Positions 43,993-53,886 of a stretch of DNA of 64,000 nucleotides are shown one piece after another. Each line of letters begins with the position of its first letter. Positions within the stretch are counted from its first letter, which is position 1. Source of the stretch: Nostoc favosum CHAB5714. Lineage in GTDB: Bacteria > Cyanobacteriota > Cyanobacteriia > Cyanobacteriales > Nostocaceae. The DNA lies in contig NZ_JAIVFQ010000016.1 of assembly GCF_020829495.1 (NCBI RefSeq), positions 1 to 64,000 of the forward strand. Direction: 5' to 3'. Under the pieces are notes generated by a model. The model searched no databases, had not been told where the DNA came from, and saw only the letters and a list, made by a program, of their open reading frames with translations. The translations under genes and the position numbers were made by a program.

Positions 43993-44515
43993 TCAACCCT
44001 TGAGGTTAACTATTACTGATTGCAGCGAATCAGCTTCGTTGTATCCAGCCTTTTTGAGATTGTTGTAGTGAGTTTCTAGGATGGGAATGTCTTGCGATCG
44101 CCAAGAGACTTTTTTCGCAACTACAGCAATTTGCTTGGCTAAGTCTTCTCGTAATCGTGCAAAATCTCGACTCGGTTCCCAGGCTTGGGCAAATATTTTA
44201 AGAGTTTTATTACCTTGATCATGACTCAATGAAGTAGGAATCGTTTTAGTGTCAGGAAAACCTAGCCATGTCAGCAGTGTTTTGACTTCATCAGTGCCGC
44301 CACCATTGATTGAATTTTTGAAAAGCGAGCTTCTTTACTCGGTTGTCTCCATCATCCAAAGCAGCAATGATACCGTTAATTTGCCACGCTTCTTGTTTGG
44401 GCTTAAGCTGTTCTTTCGCGCTTACCCAAGGCAGGGCGAGGAGGAGTGTCAACAGCAGGGTAAAGGGAAAAAGGAAAAAGGGCGACGATCGCCTTTTAAT
44501 TATGTGCAGATGCAT
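43993..44515 (-). pseudogene. Secreted hypothetical protein, frameshifted
   Basis: The start at 44515 encodes a signal-peptide-like N-terminus (SPFFLFPFTLLLTLLLALPW, then VSAKEQL), followed by INGIIAALDDGDNRVKKLAFQ. This frame stops at about 44291. The next frame continues without a break: SINGGGTDEVKTLLTWLGFP, then SLSHDQGNKTLKIFAQAW and on to 43993. Removing one A from the five-A run on the coding strand (T-run near 44310-44315) rejoins them into one protein of about 173 residues. So this is either a true frameshift mutation or a homopolymer error. No family is recognised. Confidence 0.68.
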
Positions 44516-44824
44516 TAGTATAATTCGTAATTTCTTTAGTAATAAAGGCTGTTTCTGCTTTTTCCTTGGTAGGGAAAGAGAAGGGAGTTAGGTTTTTACT
44601 AGTAAATCAGGAACCGCTACAGTTATCTTTTTATCGTCTGATAACTCAACCTAGCTAGAAATGGAATATTAATGTAAATAGTACAGGAATTTAAAAAGAT
44701 ACGCCCAGAGTATAATAAGATTCCTTGAGCGATGGTGCGTAGGCGTAGCCCGTCGTAGACATCGCCTACTCAAACCACTGCACGAGATAATAACAATACC
44801 TCGTTCAATTGTTAGCGATCGTCA
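44516..44824. other. Intergenic region before the Rpn-type gene
   Basis: Contains an inverse copy of the gcgatgtctacgacgggc repeat at 44735-44768. Nothing else stands out. Confidence 0.45.
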
Positions 44825-45694
44825 ATGTCTTTTGATAACCTCTGCAAACTCCTGTCCGAAAAATATCCAGAACGTTTTGCCAGTTGGGTTTTGGGTACAC
44901 CGCAAACCAGCGTCACAGTCCTCAAAACCGAATTGAGCATTGAACCAATTCGCGCAGATTATGTAACATTTTTACAACTACAAGGACGCATTCTCCATCT
45001 GGAATTTCAAACCAAACTAGAATCTACACCACCCCTACCCTTGCGGATGCTAGATTATTGGGTACGCTTGTATCGTTTGTATCGTCTACCAATAACGCAA
45101 GTTGTCGTATTATTGCTTCCCCCTGCACCAGAAACGGTAATTGAAACTGCCTTTGCAGTCGAAACTACTCATCACGAATATCGCGTAATTTCCATGTGGG
45201 AAGAAAATCCTGAACCATTCCTCAATGATCCAGCTTTGTTACCATTAGCACCACTGGCCGCAACTACGCAACCTCAAGCATTGTTGCAACAAGTTGTGGT
45301 CAAAGTTAATCAACTTGAGCCAAGACAACGACCAGAAATTTCCGCTTACACCCAAATCTTAGCGGGGTTAAAATACAATCAAGACTTAATTAGACAACTG
45401 TTTCGGGAGGGTATAATGCGCGAGTCAGTGATTTATCAAGAAATTCTTGCAGAAGGGGAACAACGAGGAGAACAACGAGGAGAACAACGAGGACGAAAAG
45501 CTGAAGGGCAATTGCTCATTCTCCGTCTGCTGACTCGACGGGTAGGAGAATTACCCCAAGAAGTGCTAGACCGTATTGAAACTCTCTCTTTAGAACAATT
45601 AGAAAATCTCGGTGAAGCATTGTTGGATTTTCAGGCTCAAGCGGATTTAGAAACCTGGTTTAGTACATTAGACGTAGGAGTGAAAATGACGTAG
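44825..45694 (+). CDS. Rpn/PD-(D/E)XK-type nuclease with DUF4351 tail
   Basis: A 289-residue protein of the transposase_31/Rpn-like group. The nuclease-type core is in the first half (ADYVTFLQLQGRILHLEFQT, with the E-F-Q substitution usual in this family, then MLDYWVRLYR and VVVLLLPP). A short GEQRGEQRGEQRGRKAEG tract, from a 12-bp direct repeat at 45457-45492, links it to a C-terminal DUF4351 (LLILRLLTRRVGELPQEVLD, then LSLEQLENLGEALLDF). Family members promote recombination or are mobile selfish genes; no specific role can be given here. Confidence 0.88.
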   Translation: MSFDNLCKLLSEKYPERFASWVLGTPQTSVTVLKTELSIEPIRADYVTFLQLQGRILHLEFQTKLESTPPLPLRMLDYWVRLYRLYRLPITQVVVLLLPPAPETVIETAFAVETTHHEYRVISMWEENPEPFLNDPALLPLAPLAATTQPQALLQQVVVKVNQLEPRQRPEISAYTQILAGLKYNQDLIRQLFREGIMRESVIYQEILAEGEQRGEQRGEQRGRKAEGQLLILRLLTRRVGELPQEVLDRIETLSLEQLENLGEALLDFQAQADLETWFSTLDVGVKMT

Positions 45695-45862
45695 GTACAA
45701 TTTATGAATTATGCCTACCAAGGATTTCGGACAACGCATAATTAATTTCACTCCTATGTCTATTAGATGAATTTTTCCATTTGAGCCAATGTCTGATGGC
45801 GCTAGGGAAAAAATAGTTTCAGCAGAAGAACGAAAGCGAGTTGAGCTTGTCAGATTACCACA

Positions 45863-46201
45863 TTAAAGCTCAATTAACTTGAAGCCCCAAGGTTTGAGAG
45901 CCGCTAAAGCGATTTCTGGATCTACACCTTCATAAACCTCCCATTCCAACGGGTGTTCTTTAGGATGTCCGTCGCCGACATTACCTGCGACTTTGATTAT
46001 CGGACAGTTGGCGATGCGATCGCGCTCCAACCCTTTTGGAATTACTAGTTGGATTTTGTGACCGATAAACTTTGATGTACTTTCATTAGCTACAGATTCA
46101 CGGATTAAACAAATATCACCAGCAGTTCCCCAAGTAGTTTGGTAAATGTGGAGGAACGATATATAAGTGGCTGGTTTGATGGATCTTTTGAGAACGTGCA
46201 T
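45863..46201 (-). CDS. Hypothetical protein
   Basis: 112 residues, soluble. Recognisable stretches are GDICLIRESVANESTSKFIG, KIQLVIPKGLERDRIANCPI and HPLEWEVYEGVDPEIALAAL. The end, with ALKPWGFKLIEL, suggests a small alpha/beta fold. No family was recognised and there are no co-directional close neighbours. Confidence 0.65.
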   Translation of the reverse strand: MHVLKRSIKPATYISFLHIYQTTWGTAGDICLIRESVANESTSKFIGHKIQLVIPKGLERDRIANCPIIKVAGNVGDGHPKEHPLEWEVYEGVDPEIALAALKPWGFKLIEL

Positions 46202-46382
46202 TATCTGTAATCCTTACACTATGAGTCAAAAATCATAAATCATACAAGTATTTTCTATCACGTTCGTAGGGAAGAATGTTTTTAATTAACATTTTGCATT
46301 TAGCCCAGGTGATTATAAATCGTCTGGTAGAATATAGCGGTTTTCAGTTAGTCCAATAGGTTTACGCTCTCCAAATTTAGCG

Positions 46383-47183
46383 TTAGCCTTTGAAAATGAT
46401 GTCATACAGTGACAGCAGAATCTCCACCACAATCAGAATCACCACATACCACTCTACTCGCTGGCTACTGCTATGCTGCATGAACTCCAGCACTGTTTGT
46501 GCGGTTTGGGTAATTAGCTCTAGTTTGCGTTCTAGAGCATGGTGACGCTCACGGATTTCGTATTCATCCTCCAAGCGCAGATATAAGTTTTCTAGCTGTG
46601 GGGATTCCCATAGTAACTCCGGCTTATCGATAATCTCTACTCGACCGACAATCTTATGTTGAACTAATAGAGTAGTCCCAAGTTGACGCAGTAATTCCCG
46701 GCTCTGGCGTCTACTCCTGTTTTCACGCTGGAGACTTGCTGCAAACGGTTCAATTTGATCAAATACAGTCGCTAGGCTAGTTTCATAATGAGACAGCACA
46801 ACACTCTTAGCGAGAATATCAGCTACTATCTGCAAGCGTTCTACACTAAATTCATGCAGCAAAATTTTTCCTTCCTTAACTCGCTCACTTTCTCCTACAT
46901 TGAGATGAATTTCTACCTCTTCTGTTTCTGGGTTGGCAAAAGAGCCACTAACTTGAGAGGATAGTTTGGTCAAGAAGGCTACCTTTTCCACAGGCTCAAG
47001 GTTAAACAGGACAACTGCACCATATTTCAGCAGTACCGCACAGCCGTGTTCACCGACTGTAACGATTACTGGCATAGTCGCCAAGCAAACGTAATTCTCT
47101 AAGTTCTGTAAATTGATATCTTTACCAAGGAATAGGGCCTGCGCTCTAAATCTATCTTTGTCATTAAAAAGGAGTTTTTGCAT
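46383..47183 (-). CDS. RMD1/YagE (DUF155) family protein
   Basis: 266 residues with the RMD1 layout: an N-terminal domain (VTVGEHGCAVLLKYGAVVLF), a helical middle (LLHEFSVERLQIVADILAKS, YETSLATVFDQIEPFAASLQ), LEDEYEIRERHHALERKLEL and a single C-terminal membrane helix (YVVILIVVEILLSLYDIIF). Eukaryotic relatives are mitochondrial membrane proteins needed for translation or division of that organelle; bacterial roles are unclear. Confidence 0.85.
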   Translation of the reverse strand: MQKLLFNDKDRFRAQALFLGKDINLQNLENYVCLATMPVIVTVGEHGCAVLLKYGAVVLFNLEPVEKVAFLTKLSSQVSGSFANPETEEVEIHLNVGESERVKEGKILLHEFSVERLQIVADILAKSVVLSHYETSLATVFDQIEPFAASLQRENRSRRQSRELLRQLGTTLLVQHKIVGRVEIIDKPELLWESPQLENLYLRLEDEYEIRERHHALERKLELITQTAQTVLEFMQHSSSQRVEWYVVILIVVEILLSLYDIIFKG

Positions 47184-47225
47184 TGTCGCCCTATGCTATA
47201 TTCTGCCTGCTGAACTGCTCAAGTA

Positions 47226-47254
47226 GCGATGTCTACGACGGGCTACGCCTACGC
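47226..47254. repeat. Dispersed repeat, gcgatgtctacgacgggc family
   Basis: A complete copy ending ggctacgcctacgc. Confidence 0.75.
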
Positions 47255-47350
47255 AATTAATGGCTGCTGTTGGAAATCATTACAATCTCAGCTTACCAAT
47301 AAATTTATCCAGCACCACCTTAGAGACTTCCAGTTAAAAAATATCCCATC

Positions 47351-47378
47351 GTAGGGGCGCAAGGTGTTGCGCCCCTAC
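47351..47378. repeat. Dispersed palindrome, gtaggggcac family
   Basis: gtaggggcgcaa and ttgcgcccctac with four central bases. Confidence 0.8.
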
Positions 47379-47726
47379 AAATCCACAAATAATTTGGGAT
47401 AATTTATTTTTTGTAAGTCCCTTAGTACGCGTCACAGTACTCATAAAATCTACAACCCAACACTTGAGTATCCCTGAGTTACTCGCCGATATCGCTATCA
47501 TACAGAAGAACTTAAAGCAATGGTGTTGGACGATTTAGATAAGTTGATTATGCTGACCAAATAATTACTAATTCGTAATGACGCTCGTTCCTCGCTACCG
47601 CTACGCTAACGTAATTCGTAATTAAAGCTACAGAGCAACTAACTAAAGTTTATGGAGACAAATAAATTTATTCCTTATTTCAGAGCAAGCGACTTCAGTC
47701 GTGGGGTAATAATTACGAACTTGTAC

Positions 47727-47860
47727 TGAGCGACTTGTGCCGAGCGACTTGTGCCGAGCGACTTGTGCCGAGCGACTTGTGCCGAGCGAAGCCGAGGTAA
47801 GCCGAGGTAAGTCGAGGTAAGTCGAGGTAGCGAAGCCGAGGTAAGCCGAAGTATTACGAA
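47727..47860. repeat. Compound tandem repeats of 14 and 10 bases
   Basis: About four copies of gagcgacttgtgcc are followed by six copies of the 10-mer gccgaggtaa or gtcgaggtaa, with a break (gcgaa) between. Both share the core (g/t)cgag. The region is non-coding. Confidence 0.85.
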
Positions 47861-48049
47861 TTATAAATTACGAATTATTTTGACTAGGAGTCTTGAAGGT
47901 AGCTACCTAGCAAAGGTATGCATCAGATGAATCGACAAACTTTGGCTGCGTTTCAATGTTATCTGCCGCTTCCGCTCAATGCGAATCAAGTATGGAAGTT
48001 ATCACTAAAGATATCTAAATAATTTCGCTTAATTATTTAGTCTTAATCC

Positions 48050-48322
48050 CTACTGAATATTGAAAGCGATAATTCCAATAAATACGGCAAGACCTAGCGC
48101 TCTCCGAAAATAATTAACGCCTTGAAATAATTCCAGCCACGCCCAAGTAAACAAGGAGCCATTTGCGAGTACGTCTAACACTGTATTAATTTTACCACTT
48201 GTAAAAACTAGAGTTAGTAAACTAGTTACTATCCAAACAATAAGCGGTAAATTTGGCATCTGAGCTATAACAATGTTGCCTTCGTTGTCGCGGAAAGTTT
48301 TATCAACCAATGTATTTTGCAT
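48050..48322 (-). CDS. Small membrane protein
   Basis: 90 residues from the second of two adjacent Met codons (48322). Three hydrophobic helices are visible (LPLIVWIVTSLLTLVF, VLANGSLFTWAWLELF, LGLAVFIGIIAFNIQ) after a short polar N-terminus (DKTFRDNEGNIVIAQ). No family is recognised. The coherent topology makes a real gene likely. Confidence 0.65.
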   Translation of the reverse strand: MQNTLVDKTFRDNEGNIVIAQMPNLPLIVWIVTSLLTLVFTSGKINTVLDVLANGSLFTWAWLELFQGVNYFRRALGLAVFIGIIAFNIQ

Positions 48323-49119
48323 CATTTTTAATTGCTACTTAGCTACAAATAATTAACTTACAAAAACGACTGAGTACTCTCGTGAGAATAAATTTGCATC
48401 TAATTGCAAATCCATTAATGATATTAAAAGATTTAAAACGCTCTTTTAAACTGTCTAATTGCTGAGATTAGAGTGGGGAAGCATATTCCTATATGACTAT
48501 GTTGAGAGGAATAGTCATACGAAATTCGCCAAAATATCTGTTGGGAGTCTTTTGCAATTTGGAGCGATTGCGATCGTATTTACTCAACGTATCAGGTTTT
48601 GTGCTACGGCTAAACCTTTGCTCCTGTCAGGTAATTATCAAATTAATCGACCATCGACTTATGGATCAGACCTTAATACGCTTCGGTCAAGAAAGCGACT
48701 GTGTTTACGTCCGTCATTACCAGAAAGTTTTTTAAAAGAGCGTCACGCTACAGCAAATAGCTCGTTATGACAATGCTACTGTTCTTCACCCAAAGGCAAA
48801 AGGGTGAGCAAATGAGCCAAAATGCAGTTGTCTAGTTTAATTGCGATCGCTTCCTCAATTGCCCTAATATCTCCAATGTGGTGCTGTAGCTTGGGCTGCT
48901 GATATGGGCTAGCGTATATTTGAGCAAAATACTTAGTTTATGTAAATTTATTTTATACTATTTTTATACTTATTTTATAGTTACTACTTTTAAGAGAGTT
49001 AAACTTTATATTCTAAAATAGACTTTACATCTTGACTATTATTTGGAAAAACATATTAGTCTGCTTCATCATTTCTTGAATTAAAATTCCTTGATAATAC
49101 CCATGTAGTAACAGATTAA
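48323..49119. other. Intergenic region
   Basis: About 800 bases. Overlapping open frames at 48459-48770 have no domain and poor starts. A HIP1 site is at 48842-48850. Nothing else is supported. Confidence 0.4.
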
Positions 49120-49167
49120 GTGATTGATATTAGAGAAGTAGTTGAAAAATCGAACTTGTCTAATATT

Positions 49168-49320
49168 ATGAATAAGAAATGGGCTGTTAAACGACTTACA
49201 ATCAATCTCACATCAAGTGAGGCTGAGAAATTGGAAAAATATTGCTCAAGCACTGGCAGACCAGCAACCGATATAATTCGGGAATTAATTCGCTCTCTTC
49301 CGACTGAAGATGAAGAGTAA
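49168..49320 (+). CDS. Small ribbon-helix-helix protein
   Basis: 50 residues from ATG 49168; GTG 49120 would add 16 less characteristic residues. It reads VKRLTINLTSSEAEKLEKYC, then TGRPATDIIRELIRSL: a beta strand and two helices as in CopG/Arc-type DNA-binding proteins. No toxin gene is directly downstream, so it may be a solitary regulator or an orphan antitoxin. Confidence 0.7.
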   Translation: MNKKWAVKRLTINLTSSEAEKLEKYCSSTGRPATDIIRELIRSLPTEDEE

Positions 49321-49702
49321 AAAACCTAAAATCAAAATAAACCACACTGGATAAAAACTTAACCAAGAGAGGGAATGAAAGTTTCAATTAGCTTGATGCT
49401 AGACAAGATTTGTCATAGATTTCGGCAAATTGGCAACTGATGTTGTGCTGCTGGAGCTTCAATGGAGATATCAACAGCGTTAGACAGTGAAGAAGTTGTG
49501 GTTTGCAAGACAGCTTTAACCCTGCATCACTTCTCCCGCTCTATGCCAGTTGTTGTGTGAGTGCTGTTGAACGCCTCTGCATGATTGATACAGTACTCAA
49601 AAGAGTTCAGTTCCCGCTCTACAACTGGCTAGAAATGACATAAAAACTACATAGGACTTGCAGGTTTCTTCGAGAATGAAGCATTATTTGCGTTTTGGAG
49701 TT

Positions 49703-49731
49703 AGGGCGCGATCGCATTGCGATCGCGCCCT
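49703..49731. repeat. 29-base palindrome holding two HIP1 octamers
   Basis: agggcgcgatcgca and tgcgatcgcgccct are exact complements separated by one T; each arm contains GCGATCGC. It would form a very stable hairpin. Confidence 0.85.
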
Positions 49732-50240
49732 CTCGCCCAATACGGTAGTCAATCGCCCAACCATCGAACCTTTTAAGAATATCGAAAGCCGTGTTTTTAT
49801 GAATTTGAATCATAAAGTACTGCGATCGCATAAATTTAGGACTAACCTTTCAAGGTGACTGGTAAAATCTCTTTTTTTCTCTCTGCGCCGCGCCAGTTGC
49901 TTCTCCCTACAGCCCTTCTCAAGACAGGAGACGCTGTTCGCGTTCGGGCATCCTACGGCAGGCGCTAGCCTCTCACGAATGGGATTCGGGGAGACGCTGC
50001 GCGTAGCAAGATCCCCGGAGGGGTACAAGTCTCTTAACCGCAAGGGCGCACTGGCTTCTTTGCGTCTGTGCGGTTCAAAAGTCTTTTATTTAACCTGATT
50101 AGGCACAGATAACACAGAGTTAAGAGGTTAAAGAGTAGTTTATTAAGCAAAATTTTTACTCACCTTGAAAGGGCTAAATTTAGGACTTACGCATTGAGAA
50201 TAAATGCCAAACATGTATAAGTTTCAAAACCACGTCTTTC

Positions 50241-50269
50241 GTAAGGGCACGGCGCTGCCGTGTCCTTAC
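50241..50269. repeat. Dispersed palindrome, gtaggggcac family
   Basis: gtaagggcacggc and its near-complement gccgtgtccttac enclose three bases, with one G-T pair. Confidence 0.8.
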
Positions 50270-50328
50270 CGATGTACCTCACATAAACGAGAACCGCTAT
50301 ATTTAATTTGCTATTCTTTAAGAGTTCT

Positions 50329-51114
50329 CTAGTTCAATATTTTTGCTGAATCCCTTATGTCTCGATGCCATCGTCCATCTTCACCCAGTCCAGGGATTTC
50401 ATTGATTCCTAAAGTTTTTCTCAAAGCTAAATACGATTTACCTTCTTCTGTAATGTGAAAATAGTTTTTTAAATCTCCTTCTCCATCTTGTTGAACTTTT
50501 TCAATTCCTTTGCCCACAAAATTATTAATAAATCCCATAGCTCGAAGATGCTTCAGTTCCATTGCTAAATCATCGTCAAATTTAAAGTTAAATTCTTCTG
50601 GGGAATTAAGCTTAATCAGATGCTTAAGTTCATTGCCATCAATCAGATATCTAACTAAAAATTGCAATGTTGCTGATTGTTGCTCCTGAAGTAAGTCAAT
50701 CCGGTTCTGTTGTCTATTCAGTTCGGCGATTTGCTCATCTTGCAACTTATTGATATCATCCCTAACTTCTTGCTTGAGTCTCTTTAGCGCAATTCCCGTA
50801 CCTGAAATTGAGATATCATCTATGTTATCTAGCAGACCTGAGTTAAACAGCAAAATCAAACTAAATATAATAACTTCCGTATTTCCAATTCTACGGTTTT
50901 CTTGAGGAACTGGGGTAGGAGTAAGTGCGATAAAGAGTAAATACAATAATCCTGTAATAGACGCTATCTTTAGAAACCACCAGTTCATATTTCGCTTAGG
51001 CTTTTCTTTGGGTAAGCTAGCGTTGGAGTCTTGCGGTGACAACGGCTGTTCTGACCTGCGCTCAGATTGGTTAAAAGCTAGTTTTTTGAGCGTTTCTAGC
51101 TCTTGATTCGCCAT
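50329..51114 (-). CDS. Membrane protein with coiled coil and winged-helix-like end
   Basis: 261 residues. Two membrane segments (WWFLKIASITGLLYLLFIAL at about 45-64 and VIIFSLILLFNSGLL at about 80-94) are followed by a coiled coil (LKRLKQEVRDDINKLQDEQI, AELNRQQNRIDLLQEQQ). The C-terminal domain, about 160-261, resembles a winged-helix fold (LKHLRAMGFINNFVGKGIEK, YFHITEEGKSYLALRKTLG). No family is recognised. The arrangement suggests a membrane-tethered sensor or scaffold, which is only an inference. Confidence 0.7.
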   Translation of the reverse strand: MANQELETLKKLAFNQSERRSEQPLSPQDSNASLPKEKPKRNMNWWFLKIASITGLLYLLFIALTPTPVPQENRRIGNTEVIIFSLILLFNSGLLDNIDDISISGTGIALKRLKQEVRDDINKLQDEQIAELNRQQNRIDLLQEQQSATLQFLVRYLIDGNELKHLIKLNSPEEFNFKFDDDLAMELKHLRAMGFINNFVGKGIEKVQQDGEGDLKNYFHITEEGKSYLALRKTLGINEIPGLGEDGRWHRDIRDSAKILN

Positions 51115-51226
51115 TTAGGTTCGCTGGTAGGATAAAGGACAGAAGATACTGATTCTGGATGCTGGATAGGCAAGCGCTGCCTTTGTAGAAGATGATGCAG
51201 CGCTATCCACTCAACAACTAACAATT

Positions 51227-51496
51227 TTAAACACCAGCAGGCTCCTCATTGAGCAATTCTTTTATCACTTCATCCACGGTTTTTTTCAGATAAACGGCTC
51301 GTTCATCTACTGCCCTTACCCAGTCAATAGGAAACCAGTGGTGTTGTCCATCAGGAGCATTATTCTTCGTCAATTTGATGTACTTGCCTCCCTCCACGGA
51401 GTCGATATTCCCAATATGCGTGTCAGATGCTCCTGATAAACCGCCTGGGCCTTCTGCATAAACTGGCAGATGTTCTTTAATTTGTGATACGTCCAT
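51227..51496 (-). CDS. DUF2171 domain protein
   Basis: 89 residues: MDVSQIKEHLPVYA, then HIGNIDSVEGGKYIKLTKN and QHHWFPIDWVRAVDE, the pattern of DUF2171 / PRC-barrel-like small proteins. A C-terminal helix (LKKTVDEVIKELLNEEP) follows. Such proteins are soluble and often stress-associated, but no activity is established. It is 112 bases upstream of the membrane protein gene on the same strand. Confidence 0.85.
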   Translation of the reverse strand: MDVSQIKEHLPVYAEGPGGLSGASDTHIGNIDSVEGGKYIKLTKNNAPDGQHHWFPIDWVRAVDERAVYLKKTVDEVIKELLNEEPAGV

Positions 51497-51771
51497 TTTG
51501 TACCTCTTGATTGAATTGGTAAAAAGTCAAACCTAAATCCTACTGAGTAGTTTTGTTTGTAAGCAGATAGGTTTTTATCCAATTACACTAGAGGATACGC
51601 TGCATTCTTGATGATGTGCTTCATTCTATAGACAGATGGTGTTGTACCGAAATCAGTAATTTAATTTGGGTAAAAAGCTTTTAATACCATTTCGCTATGA
51701 GGATGCACTTAATAGATAGCTAGTATCGATTCGGAAGATTTTAACTGAATTAAACACCAATTTGTCAAATA

Positions 51772-51939
51772 ATACATGGCGAGCCAGAAAAGGTTATAGC
51801 CAACTACGTAGAAAAGCAAGATATCAATTTACTGATTATGGGAGCCTACGGACACAGCCGCATTCGGCACTTAGTCATTGGCAGTACTACAGCCCAAATG
51901 CTACGCAGCAGCCACATCCCTGTCTTGCTCTTTAGGTAG
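51772..51939 (+). pseudogene. Universal stress protein C-terminal remnant
   Basis: The frame reads IHGEPEKVIANYVEKQDINL, then LIMGAYGHSRIRHLVIGSTT and MLRSSHIPVLLFR before a stop at 51937-51939. This is the final third of a UspA-type protein, with the G-(2)-G-H-S/R ATP-binding motif intact. Nothing of the N-terminal part is found upstream, so it is a truncated relic. Confidence 0.78.
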
Positions 51940-52305
51940 GTTTTTGTCGAACACAATTACAAAAGTTATCAGCAATGTTTAAGATGACAAATTAACGGTA
52001 AAAATTATAGTCTAATAGCGATCTTGTTTGCCTCAATTTCCTTAATTCGATTCAATCTTAAAAGCCTGGTTTATGCCTACTAAATAAGAAATGTTTTTAT
52101 GCAATTATTTCTATCCAATGGTTTGAAGCTTTGTGAACAATTACTGCATTCTTAGATACAAATGAAATTATAAAGAAAACCAACAGTAGGTGAATTGCTC
52201 AAAATACTACTAAAGAGCTAAGACGGATTCTTATAATTTAGGTAATATGTCGTTATTTGTTTTAATACTAATGTTCACATAAGACTTAATAGCTGGAGAT
52301 TTTCA

Positions 52306-53286
<981 letters not shown>

Positions 53287-53451
53287 GGAAGATCCAAAAA
53301 ATGGCGTTGCAGAACAGTGGGATGAATTAGGGCAAGCAGGGGGGGAATTTTGGAAGTTATTAAATCATTCCACAAATATGTAACGCCCAAAAAAAAGCTT
53401 TCTTCCGTTTCAACCCACATTCGGCAGGTGCGATCGTAAATAGACCATGCT

Positions 53452-53480
53452 GTAGGGGCTAAACTTTGCTGTGCCCTTAC
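53452..53480. repeat. Dispersed palindrome, gtaggggcac family
   Basis: gtaggggct and the partly complementary tgtgcccttac form a degraded copy. Confidence 0.65.
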
Positions 53481-53693
53481 GAAACATATAGTTTTTAACC
53501 TTGATTCATCTTTGGTATTTCTTGTCAATGCCTAAGTCCTATGAATGTTAAGAATGAATAATGGCAACTTGCTGTATGAGTTTCCACCAACTACTTCCCC
53601 ACAAGAAGACTGAAACTAGAAGTTTTGAGAGTTAATGATTGCAGCAACTGCATATATCTAGATGTTGACTAGCGATCGCTATCGCTTCACAAA

Positions 53694-53765
53694 ATGACGA
53701 ACGCAGAGACGAACCGACTCAGCCAAGAACACTTGCAAATTATCCGCACCTATGCTGAAAGTTGA
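53694..53765 (+). pseudogene. Possible start of a truncated JAMM/Mov34-type gene
   Basis: A 23-codon frame reads RLSQEHLQIIRTYAES before a stop. From memory, cyanobacterial Mov34/MPN-type peptidases begin with such a segment (HLQII..HAE.TYPEECCG). The rest is absent. Short and tentative. Confidence 0.25.
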
Positions 53766-53886
53766 GGAACAAAACTTAAGATATACTTTTTCTTAACAGT
53801 AATTGTATTGAACGATCAAATGCGAAGTGCTAAAAATAGCACCTCGCAAACCGTACCGATCGGTGATGGCAAAGCGCTAATTCCGA

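Larger units (their letters stand above)
47184..48049. other. Repeat-rich intergenic region
   Basis: Holds a gcgatgtctacgacgggc repeat (47226-47254), a gtaggggcac palindrome (47351-47378) between possible element ends (agacttccagttaaaaaata near 47325 and its rough complement near 47405), and the tandem repeats at 47727-47860. A 34-codon frame at 47918-48022 is too short to call. Confidence 0.5.
49321..50328. other. 1-kb region without a gene
   Basis: It contains a HIP1 palindrome (49703-49731), a block of GC-rich dispersed repeats (about 49880-50050, with ggagacgctgcgcgtag and cggaggggtacaagtctc) and a palindrome at 50241-50269. Open frames here run through these repeats and are not called. 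Confidence 0.5.
53287..53886. other. Intergenic region between converging genes
   Basis: Holds a gtaggggcac-family palindrome (53452-53480) and a possible JAMM-protease remnant (53694-53765). A 90-codon minus-strand frame here runs through the palindrome and is not called. Confidence 0.45.

Noticed and set aside
47918..48022. 34-codon frame with an ATG
   Set aside because: Too short and without any family resemblance; it could be a relic but cannot be supported.
48459..48770. Two overlapping open frames
   Set aside because: Neither has a ribosome site, domain or convincing composition.
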